A stretch of 5,835 nt of DNA from Ignavibacteria bacterium UBA6688 (GTDB lineage Bacteria; Bacteroidota; Ignavibacteria; UBA10030). The position numbers and the translations under genes were made by a program. The stretch covers positions 1-5,835 of the forward strand of contig DKJQ01000256.1 of NCBI GenBank assembly GCA_002454845.1, written 5' to 3'. The notes beneath the pieces were generated by a model. That model was not told the DNA's origin. It made no database searches and was given only the letters and a program-made list of their open reading frames with translations. This document shows, in pieces, positions 1 to 5,835 of this stretch. Each line of letters starts with the position of its first letter. The first letter of the stretch is position 1.

Positions 1-28
1 CTAACGATCTGGCTGGAAAAGGAATCTT
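1..28 (+). other. Upstream spacer or end of a preceding gene
   Basis: This short stretch lies before the octaheme cytochrome gene. A TAA at 2-4, in the frame of the following gene, rules out extending that gene upstream. AAAAGGA at 17-23 is a good ribosome binding site, 5 nt before the ATG at 29. One other frame stays open until a TAG at 36-38, so a preceding gene could either end at 2-4 or overlap the cytochrome start by a few bases. Too little is visible to choose. No promoter can be recognised. Confidence 0.6.
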
Positions 29-2701
29 ATGCTTTTAGAAAAAAGAGCACAAACTCCCGTCGAGCAACGGAGCTACAGCACGTACTACCTTGTGTTCAGC
101 GGGATTCTGTTTCTCGGGACCATGTGGTCTGTCTGGGATGAGGTGAGCGTGCGTCGGCCATGGAAGGATTACCAGACCTCCTACCACACCCTTACGATCC
201 AGAAGCTCGATTCGCTCAGGGCTGAGGCGGTGGCAGGACTTGACTCTGCTCTCGTGCTCCAGCTCCAGGTCGACATGGCCAAAGCCCTGGAAGCCCTGAA
301 CTCGGAGGAATACCAGACTGCGGTTTCCGCAAAAACAGACCTTCAGAAAGAGCTCGATGTCGCCACACGGGAATGGCGATTTGCGCGAAGCAGGTCCGAT
401 GCGGCGTACTATGAGTACAAGAAGAAACTGCAGGAAGGGAAGACCGGGAGCGATCTGAGGCAGGATCTGGAGAAGCAGGATGCATCGATCGTCGAGCATG
501 CCGGTGAGATGGAATCGCTCAACGCCCGCATCGCTACCCTGGATATCGTCATTAATAAGTATAAGGATGTGGTCGATAGCCTCCAGGCGGAACAAAACAG
601 AATGCTGGCGCCGATTGGGGTGCTCGACCTGAAACTTGAACGTGCCCATGGCGCTCCGGTCCAGATCAAGCAGGTGATGCTGAACGATTTCGAGTTTACA
701 CCGTTCAACGAGATCAAGGCGAGAATTGATCGCTGCCAGACCTGCCACGCGGGTTGGGCTGACCCGTTGATGGAGGAGGAGCCACAACCCTTTACATCAC
801 ATCCCTTACCGGAGCTTCTTGCGAAGCATAATCCTGAATCGTTCGGGTGCACGCCATGCCATCGGGGGCAGGGCCCGGCTCTGACGGCCGGTTTTGCTCA
901 CGGCGATGATGACCACTACTGGGAAACCCCGTTGCTTCGCGGGGCCGATACGTACGCGACATGCAATACATGTCATGCCAACGAACTTGTTCTCAAGGAC
1001 GCCAAGCCGTTCACGAAGGCAAAGCAGATTGTCTATGAATCAGGTTGCTTTGGTTGTCATGAGATCAAAGGATATGGCGAGGCTCCGAAGATCGGCCCCC
1101 CGTTGAACAACCTCACCGCGAAAACGACTCCCGAATGGATTTTCTCCTGGGTCAGGAATCCCAAAGAGTATAATCCTCACACGAGAATGCCGAACTTCGA
1201 ATTCAACGAGGAGCAGGCCGAAGCTATTACTGCCTACCTTGTGAAGATCGGAAATGAGTCGGACTACCGCGCGATGCGGACAAGGGGGTCGTATGCAGGG
1301 GGAAGCGTGACGGCGGGTAAGAAACTGTTTGAGAGTGTGGGCTGCCAGGCATGTCACACGCTGGGCGACACGCAGGTTGTCCGGCAGACCCGCGAAACGA
1401 GTTATGACATTGCTCCCGAACTGACCCGCGTCGGCAGCAAAGTCTCCCCCGACTGGTTGTTCGACTGGCTGAAGAATCCGCGCCACTATAACACTGAGGC
1501 GCGCATGCCGAGTCTGCGCCTCACGGATGAAGAGTCAAAAAACCTTGTAGCCTTTCTTTCCGCTCAAAAGGATGATCGACCGTCCGGCGTTCCCCCGTTG
1601 AACTTGTCGAGCGAAGAGCGGATCCTTCGGGGTGACCGGCTGATCCGTGAATACGGGTGTGCCGGGTGTCATTCCATCAAAGGGATGGAGAATGAAGGAA
1701 AGGTCAGCGTCTCGCTTTCTGATTTTGGCCGCAAAAAGTACGAGCAGATGGACTACGGGGACACCAAAGAGCTGAGCAAGTACGGCAAGGAAGAGTACGT
1801 GGAATATGAAGACGGAACGGTCGGTGTGCAGCATACGTGGGCCGGCTGGGTCTGGGGCAAGCTGAAGAACGCACGTCGCTATAAAACCGAGCGCATCCCC
1901 CAGAAAATGCCTCTCTATACTTTCTCCGATGAAGAGGTCCGCCTCTTGAGGATGTTCCTGTTGAGCATGAGCCGGGACGTACCCCTGCCGGCATATCAAC
2001 ATGCCTTCGACAAACGCATGCAGGACATCGAAGAGGGCCGGCGGCTTACACTTCGTTATAACTGTGTGCAGTGTCATGCGATAGAGGACCGGGGTGGTTA
2101 CGTCGTTGCCCAGTATGAAGAACCTGCTCTCGGTCCACCGCTCTTGCCTGAGAGTCAGGGAGCGAAAGTCCAGGAGGCCTGGTTGCATGAGTTCCTCAAG
2201 GCACCCTCCACCATCCGTCCATGGCTGGAGATCCGGATGCCGACCTTCTCGTTGACGGACGCTGAGATCTCGAAGGTGACGAAGTATTTCCTCGGCCTCT
2301 CAAAACAGGAACTGAGTTTACGGGATTATGCCGCAACACCGATCGAGGAAGAGTATCTTGCCCCCGGACGGAGGTTGTTCGAAACATACCAGTGCGCAAA
2401 GTGTCATCCAACAGGGAATGTCCGGGCCGGGGGAGAAGTCTCCGCTTCCGATCTCGCCCCAAACCTCACTCTGGCCGCGGGGCGATTGAAGCCGGAGTGG
2501 ATCATCGACTGGCTGCACGATCCTTCGAAGCTTCAACCGGGAACTCGCATGCCTGCCTACTTTTATGAGGGAAAAGGTCCCGATGAGACAGTGTTCCAGG
2601 GGGACGCTGCACAACAGATCAAGGCCTTGAAAACGTACGTCTGGAGCCTCGGAGCGCGCCGCCGATCGGCCGTCGCTCAGGGGAACCAACAGAGACCATG
2701 A
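29..2701 (+). CDS. Membrane-anchored octaheme cytochrome c with coiled-coil stalk
   Basis: The product has 890 residues and is probably a periplasmic electron-transfer protein that carries electrons toward the oxidase encoded downstream. A single hydrophobic helix at about 19-36, after a short charged N-terminus, should act as an uncleaved inner-membrane anchor. Residues about 50-195 are rich in Glu, Lys, Gln, Leu and Ala and look like a coiled coil, with a likely turn near 134-142. Eight CxxCH heme c motifs begin at C236, C274, C312, C340, C439, C544, C679 and C789, and they account for all 16 cysteines. The last five each start a class I-like cytochrome c domain with a downstream Met-Pro (M387, M493, M627, M737, M841) as the likely sixth ligand. 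The first three have no such Met, but H258, H267, H291 and H296 lie nearby. The ATG at 29 has a good Shine-Dalgarno sequence. I recognise the general type (anchored multiheme c near complex III or oxidase genes) but no named gene. A role as the cytochrome subunit of a quinol-oxidising complex encoded upstream is an inference. Confidence 0.9.
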   Translation: MLLEKRAQTPVEQRSYSTYYLVFSGILFLGTMWSVWDEVSVRRPWKDYQTSYHTLTIQKLDSLRAEAVAGLDSALVLQLQVDMAKALEALNSEEYQTAVSAKTDLQKELDVATREWRFARSRSDAAYYEYKKKLQEGKTGSDLRQDLEKQDASIVEHAGEMESLNARIATLDIVINKYKDVVDSLQAEQNRMLAPIGVLDLKLERAHGAPVQIKQVMLNDFEFTPFNEIKARIDRCQTCHAGWADPLMEEEPQPFTSHPLPELLAKHNPESFGCTPCHRGQGPALTAGFAHGDDDHYWETPLLRGADTYATCNTCHANELVLKDAKPFTKAKQIVYESGCFGCHEIKGYGEAPKIGPPLNNLTAKTTPEWIFSWVRNPKEYNPHTRMPNFEFNEEQAEAITAYLVKIGNESDYRAMRTRGSYAGGSVTAGKKLFESVGCQACHTLGDTQVVRQTRETSYDIAPELTRVGSKVSPDWLFDWLKNPRHYNTEARMPSLRLTDEESKNLVAFLSAQKDDRPSGVPPLNLSSEERILRGDRLIREYGCAGCHSIKGMENEGKVSVSLSDFGRKKYEQMDYGDTKELSKYGKEEYVEYEDGTVGVQHTWAGWVWGKLKNARRYKTERIPQKMPLYTFSDEEVRLLRMFLLSMSRDVPLPAYQHAFDKRMQDIEEGRRLTLRYNCVQCHAIEDRGGYVVAQYEEPALGPPLLPESQGAKVQEAWLHEFLKAPSTIRPWLEIRMPTFSLTDAEISKVTKYFLGLSKQELSLRDYAATPIEEEYLAPGRRLFETYQCAKCHPTGNVRAGGEVSASDLAPNLTLAAGRLKPEWIIDWLHDPSKLQPGTRMPAYFYEGKGPDETVFQGDAAQQIKALKTYVWSLGARRRSAVAQGNQQRP

Positions 2702-2711
2702 TTCAATTCGC
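2700..2711 (+). repeat. 12-nt direct repeat, copy 1 (GATTCAATTCGC)
   Basis: GATTCAATTCGC overlaps the stop codon of the octaheme gene and opens the leader of the cupredoxin gene. The identical 12-mer occurs at 3442-3453 in the next leader. A shorter copy of its core, TCAATTC, recurs at 2720-2726. It is not palindromic and I see no hairpin around it. Function is unknown; it could be a shared leader element or chance. Confidence 0.5.
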
Positions 2712-2727
2712 TCTCTTACTCAATTCC

Positions 2728-2735
2728 AAAAGGAG
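2728..2735 (+). promoter_or_regulatory. Ribosome binding site of the cupredoxin gene
   Basis: AAAAGGAG lies 7 nt before the ATG at 2743. It decides the start: the in-frame ATG at 2698 overlaps the previous stop codon, has no comparable site, and would add 15 residues ahead of an otherwise typical signal peptide. Confidence 0.85.
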
Positions 2736-2742
2736 ATTCACT

Positions 2743-3432
2743 ATGAAGATCGCAGCCGTTGGCATCGCCACCATGTGCCTCGCCGGTACATTGGTTGCCG
2801 GTGACGTGACAGGAAAAATAGCTTTTGAAGGAAATGGACCGAAAGCAAACCGGATCCGGATGAATGCCGATCCGGTCTGTATGAAAGCCCACAAGGATGC
2901 AGTTGTTTCCGAAGATGTCGTCGTGAACAAGAACGGTACCTTGAAGAACGTTTTGGTTTATGTGAAAGATGGCCTTGGAGGGAAAAACTTTCCCGCCGCG
3001 AAGAACAAAGTCGTTTTCGACCAGATCGGCTGTATCTATAAGCCGCACGTTCTCGGCATCCAAACCGGCCAGGACCTCGAGATCCTGAACAGCGATCCGA
3101 CGCTCCATAACGTGCACTCCCTTTCAAAGACGAATACATCCTTCAACCAGGCTATGCCGATGAAGGGGATGAAATTGACCAAGAAGTTTGACAAAGTCGA
3201 GAATTTCAAGGTGAAGTGTGAAGTCCATCCATGGATGAGCGCTTATATCGGTGTCTTCAACCATCCGTTCTTTGCCGTCTCGGGTGACGATGGTTCCTTT
3301 ACCCTGAAGGGGGTTCCTGCAGGTGACTATACCATCGAGGCGTGGCACGAAAAATACGGTGCCCAATCCGCCAAGGTGAAGGTGGATGCTTCAGGAAAAG
3401 CCACGGCCGATTTCAAGTTCTCGGGCAAATAA
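2743..3432 (+). CDS. Secreted cupredoxin-like protein with carboxypeptidase-regulatory-like tail
   Basis: The 229-residue product is probably a periplasmic copper protein. The N-terminus (Lys-2, then a hydrophobic stretch to about residue 19) is a Sec signal peptide, with cleavage likely after A19 or G20. The mature part resembles a blue-copper domain. The stretch LHNVH (121-125) offers a histidine ligand, as in the plastocyanin-like HN motif, and KCEVHPWM (158-165) supplies Cys159, His162 and Met165. Two further cysteines, C46 and C97, lie in patterns I associate with this family (DPxC near residue 46, CxYxPHV at 97-103). Residues about 181-206 (DGSFTLKGVPAGDYTIEAWH) form a short beta-rich carboxypeptidase-regulatory-like segment. 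Such proteins are often annotated as plastocyanin or methylamine-utilisation-like. The gene lies between a multiheme cytochrome and oxidase subunit I, which suggests electron shuttling to the oxidase or copper handling for it; neither is shown. The ATG at 2743 is chosen for its strong ribosome binding site and the signal peptide. Confidence 0.85.
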   Translation: MKIAAVGIATMCLAGTLVAGDVTGKIAFEGNGPKANRIRMNADPVCMKAHKDAVVSEDVVVNKNGTLKNVLVYVKDGLGGKNFPAAKNKVVFDQIGCIYKPHVLGIQTGQDLEILNSDPTLHNVHSLSKTNTSFNQAMPMKGMKLTKKFDKVENFKVKCEVHPWMSAYIGVFNHPFFAVSGDDGSFTLKGVPAGDYTIEAWHEKYGAQSAKVKVDASGKATADFKFSGK

Positions 3433-3441
3433 CTTCAGCGG

Positions 3442-3453
3442 GATTCAATTCGC
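3442..3453 (+). repeat. 12-nt direct repeat, copy 2 (GATTCAATTCGC)
   Basis: This is an exact second copy of the 12-mer at 2700-2711. It lies 9 nt after the cupredoxin stop codon and 27 nt before the subunit I start codon. In both leaders the repeat is followed by a CTTA-containing segment and then a purine-rich ribosome binding site, about 30 nt from repeat start to the GG core. Confidence 0.5.
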
Positions 3454-3466
3454 GCACCTTATACAG

Positions 3467-3473
3467 AAAGGGA
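3467..3473 (+). promoter_or_regulatory. Ribosome binding site supporting the GTG start of subunit I
   Basis: AAAGGGA ends 7 nt before GTG at 3481. The frame runs back to the cupredoxin stop codon at 3430-3432 with no ATG or other GTG between, and the next in-frame Met is residue 55, inside helix I. GTG at 3481 is therefore the best start. Confidence 0.8.
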
Positions 3474-3480
3474 TCCATCA

Positions 3481-5256
3481 GTGGCACACGTCGCAGCAGC
3501 AGGCCATGCTGTCCACGATGCAGTACACCACGAGGATGAACTGACCTTCCTCCGGAAATACATCTTTTCGCAGGACCACAAGGTTATCGGCGTTCAGTAC
3601 CTTATCACGAGTCTGCTGTTTCTTTTTTTCGGCTTCTCGCTGATGATGCTGATGCGTTGGCAGCTTGCTTACCCCGGACAACCCATTCCGTTCATCGGAG
3701 GATGGCTGGGGGAAGCGAACGCACCCGGCGGGATCATGTTGCCTGAATTCTATAACCAACTCGGGGCCATGCACGGGACAATCATGGTGTTTCTCGGTAT
3801 CGTACCCCTCGCAGTCGGAGCCTTTGGAAACTACGTGGTTCCTCTCCAGATCGGCGCACCGGATATGGCATTTCCGAAGCTTAACATGATGAGCTACTGG
3901 GTCTATTTCGTCGGCGGCGTGATCATGCTGACAAGTTTCTTCCTGCCCGGTGGAGCGGCGAATTCAGGATGGACTTCGTACGCACCCCTTTCCGTGGTGG
4001 CAACCACCGGTCAGACGGCCTGGCTCATCGGCATGGTCTTTCTGATCACCTCCTCACTCCTGGGATCAGTCAATTTTATCGTCACGATCGTTCAGCTGCG
4101 GGCAGAGGGATTGACCTTCACACGGTTGCCGTTTTTTGTCTGGGCACAGCTGGTCACGGCCTTCCTGCTGTTGCTCGCATTCCCGCCCCTTGAAGCCGCA
4201 GGCGTGATGCAGCTGATGGACCGGCTGGCAGGAACCAGTTTCTTCATGCCCAGCGGTCTGGTCGTTGCCGGCCAAGTTCTGGATGTCAGCGGGGGAGGAA
4301 GCCCGATCCTCTGGCAACACCTGTTCTGGTTTCTCGCCCACCCGGAAGTGTACGTCCTGATCCTTCCTGCGATGGGGATCATTGCAGAGGTGATTGCCAA
4401 CAATACCAGGAAACCAATCTGGGGATATAAGTCCCTTGTCTACGCTTCTATCTTCCTCGGGTTTATGTCCTTCATCGTATGGGCTCACCACATGTTCCTG
4501 ACGGGCATGGGGACTGTGATCAGCACCTTCTTCCAGACGACAACGATGATCATCTCCATCCCCTCCGTGATCATTCTGACGGCGTTCTTCATTTCCTTGT
4601 GGGGGGCGTCGATCCGGTTCAACACCCAAATGCTCTTTGCCCTGGCCTTCCTCCCGATGTTCGGTATTGGTGGGCTGACGGGACTTCCGTTAGGACTTGC
4701 CCCAACGGACATCCACCTTCACGACACCTATTACGTGATCGGTCATTTCCATTATGTCGTCGCCCCCGGAACGATCTTCGCATTGTTCGCCGGTGTCTAT
4801 CACTGGTATCCGAAGGTAACAGGGAGGAGGATGAACGAATCGCTCGGTAAGATTCATTTCTGGGGATCGCTGGTCTGCATGAACGGTATTTTCATGCCAA
4901 TGTTTATCCAGGGCCTCGCAGGCGTTTCCCGCAGACTGTATGACGGCGGGCAACAATACGCACACGCCCAGGGAGTCCTTCAATGGAATGAGTTTATGTC
5001 TGTGGCTGCCTGGTCCCTCGCCCTCTTCCAGCTTCCTTTTATGATCAACTTCTTCCTCAGTATTTGGAAGGGAAGAAAGGTCGAAAACGACAATCCCTGG
5101 GAAGCCACAACGCTCGAATGGGCCACGCCAACCCCGCCGCCGCATGGCAATTTTGCCACAGTACCGGTGGTCTATCGGGGACCCTACGAGTACAGCGTTC
5201 CAGGGCATCCAACAGACTTTTTCCCTCAACACGAACCAGAACCAGCAAAGGGCTAA
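3481..5256 (+). CDS. ctaD: Cytochrome c oxidase subunit I (A1-type heme-copper oxidase), K-channel lysine absent
   Basis: The 591-residue inner-membrane catalytic subunit reduces O2 to water at a heme a3-CuB centre and pumps protons. About 12 membrane helices span residues 35-530. By position against the Rhodobacter sphaeroides enzyme, the low-spin heme ligands are H98 and H424, the high-spin heme ligand is H422, and the CuB ligands are H287, H336 and H337. Y291 is the cross-linked tyrosine and R484/R485 the propionate arginines; H414/D415 belong to the Mg region. The D-channel residues D128, N117, N135 and E289 are present, and the HPEVY motif places it in subfamily A1. The K-channel is not conserved: K362 corresponds to I365, S365 to A368 and S299 to A302. 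The usual Gly before the HPEVY motif is A286. The C-terminal tail with NPWEATTLEW (538-547) is typical of bacterial subunit I. The N-terminus is His-rich. The start is GTG, and subunit III follows after 6 nt. Heme type and electron donor are not readable from the sequence. Confidence 0.97.
   Translation: MAHVAAAGHAVHDAVHHEDELTFLRKYIFSQDHKVIGVQYLITSLLFLFFGFSLMMLMRWQLAYPGQPIPFIGGWLGEANAPGGIMLPEFYNQLGAMHGTIMVFLGIVPLAVGAFGNYVVPLQIGAPDMAFPKLNMMSYWVYFVGGVIMLTSFFLPGGAANSGWTSYAPLSVVATTGQTAWLIGMVFLITSSLLGSVNFIVTIVQLRAEGLTFTRLPFFVWAQLVTAFLLLLAFPPLEAAGVMQLMDRLAGTSFFMPSGLVVAGQVLDVSGGGSPILWQHLFWFLAHPEVYVLILPAMGIIAEVIANNTRKPIWGYKSLVYASIFLGFMSFIVWAHHMFLTGMGTVISTFFQTTTMIISIPSVIILTAFFISLWGASIRFNTQMLFALAFLPMFGIGGLTGLPLGLAPTDIHLHDTYYVIGHFHYVVAPGTIFALFAGVYHWYPKVTGRRMNESLGKIHFWGSLVCMNGIFMPMFIQGLAGVSRRLYDGGQQYAHAQGVLQWNEFMSVAAWSLALFQLPFMINFFLSIWKGRKVENDNPWEATTLEWATPTPPPHGNFATVPVVYRGPYEYSVPGHPTDFFPQHEPEPAKG
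5247..5252 (+). promoter_or_regulatory. Probable ribosome binding site of subunit III inside the end of subunit I
   Basis: AAAGGG lies within the last codons of subunit I, 10 nt before the ATG at 5263. The spacing is slightly long. With only 6 nt between the genes, translational coupling from subunit I is likely. Confidence 0.5.
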
Positions 5257-5262
5257 GCTAGT

Positions 5263-5835
5263 ATGCAAATTCCGTATACTGTTCATCCCCGTTCCGATAC
5301 GGGCCTGTTTAATGCCAAGCTGGGCGTGTGGCTCTTCCTGGCCTCGGAGGTCATGCTCTTCGGTGCTCTGTTCTCGTCCTATGTCCTTCTCCGGGAGGGC
5401 GCCACGACCTGGCCCCATGGATTTGAGATATTGAATGTGCCCCTCGCCACGCTGAACACGGTGGTTTTGATCAGTTCCAGTATCACGATGGTGATGGCGT
5501 GGGCTTCTTTGAAGATGAATGACTTTGCCAAGTACAAGAAGTTCATTGGGGCAACAGTCCTGCTCGGGTTCGGGTTCTTGATCATCAAAGGGTTTGAATA
5601 CGGTGCAAAGTTCTCCCATGATATTTTGCCAGGCGACAGCACGTTTCTGGCAATCTACTTCACGCTGACCGGCCTCCATGGACTGCACGTCATTGGGGGA
5701 ATGATCGTCAACGGCTATTTTTGGGGACCCGGCAGTAAGATGTGGGCGCGCGAGCCGGAACGTTTTACCAACCGCATCGAAGTGGCAGGGCTCTACTGGC
5801 ACTTCGTCGACATCGTCTGGATCGTGATCTTCACG
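5263..5835 (+). CDS. ctaE: Cytochrome c oxidase subunit III, 3' end cut by the window
   Basis: The open frame gives 191 residues and is still open at the window edge. Short bacterial subunit III proteins are near 200 residues, so only about ten are probably missing. It is a membrane subunit that packs against subunit I and stabilises the oxidase and its proton uptake. Five hydrophobic helices are visible at about 20-42, 58-81, 93-111, 125-150 and 173-191. This is the short form that lacks the first two helices of mitochondrial subunit III. Recognisable motifs are WLFLASEVMLFG (23-34), KGFEY with E112 (109-113), TGLHGLHVIGG (136-146) and YWHFVDIVWI (178-187). The ATG at 5263 begins 6 nt after the subunit I stop, as in many split cox operons. 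Related quinol-oxidase subunits (CyoC) look similar, but the A1-type partner next to c-type cytochrome genes favours cytochrome c oxidase. Confidence 0.95.
   Translation, partial: MQIPYTVHPRSDTGLFNAKLGVWLFLASEVMLFGALFSSYVLLREGATTWPHGFEILNVPLATLNTVVLISSSITMVMAWASLKMNDFAKYKKFIGATVLLGFGFLIIKGFEYGAKFSHDILPGDSTFLAIYFTLTGLHGLHVIGGMIVNGYFWGPGSKMWAREPERFTNRIEVAGLYWHFVDIVWIVIFT

Noticed and set aside
35..787. Minus-strand open frame of 250 codons opposite the cytochrome stalk
   Set aside because: It overlaps the well-supported octaheme gene along its whole length and shows no domain or ribosome binding site of note.
2698..2742. Upstream ATG of the cupredoxin gene overlapping the previous stop (ATGA)
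   Set aside because: The start at 2743 has a much better ribosome binding site and begins a normal signal peptide, whereas the longer form adds residues ahead of it.
2743..2802. Possible lipoprotein signal around Cys12 of the cupredoxin
   Set aside because: The residues before the Cys are Ala-Thr-Met, which does not fit a lipobox. A signal peptidase I site at residues 18-20 fits better.
3433..3480. Possible terminator or promoter between the cupredoxin gene and subunit I
   Set aside because: No GC-rich hairpin with a T-run and no convincing -35/-10 pair is visible, so read-through as one operon is simpler.
4690..5802. Long open frame on the minus strand (370 codons) opposite subunits I and III
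   Set aside because: It lies antisense to strongly conserved oxidase genes, resembles no family I know, and is explained by codon bias of the real genes.
1..5835. Mobile element, CRISPR array, tRNA or rRNA
   Set aside because: No transposase, inverted repeat pair, spaced direct-repeat array or RNA-gene-like segment was found. Almost the whole window is explained by four genes.

Overview
The window is a stretch of an aerobic respiratory gene cluster, with all genes on the + strand, tightly packed and very probably one operon. In order it holds a membrane-anchored octaheme cytochrome c (29-2701), a secreted cupredoxin-like protein (2743-3432), heme-copper oxidase subunit I (3481-5256) and the start of subunit III (5263 to the window edge). 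Nearly every base is coding. The spacers are 41, 48 and 6 nt, and I see no RNA gene, mobile element, CRISPR array or terminator.

The organism is a Gram-negative-type bacterium with a periplasm and moderate G+C (a little over half by eye). It respires oxygen through an A1-type cytochrome c oxidase. The set of a long anchored multiheme c, a cupredoxin with a carboxypeptidase-regulatory-like tail, and split ctaD/ctaE genes fits environmental lineages such as the Bacteroidota/Ignavibacteriota/Chlorobi group, Acidobacteriota or Nitrospirota relatives. I cannot settle the phylum from the sequence.

The likely shared job is electron transfer to oxygen. The octaheme protein has one N-terminal membrane helix, a long coiled-coil stalk, three N-terminal hemes without obvious Met ligands, and then five tandem His/Met cytochrome c domains. 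It looks like a periplasmic electron wire. The cupredoxin is a candidate small carrier or copper-handling partner. Subunit I keeps all heme and CuB ligands and the D-channel residues. Subunit II (CuA) is not in the window and may lie upstream of position 1 or downstream of subunit III.

The most notable observation concerns subunit I. The lysine that defines the K proton channel of A-family oxidases is replaced by isoleucine (I365), and two neighbouring K-channel serines are alanine (A302, A368). Anchor motifs on both sides align without gaps, so the substitution is not an alignment artefact. Secondary observations are the 3+5 heme layout, the stalk, an insertion in one heme domain, and a 12-nt sequence repeated exactly in the two intergenic leaders.
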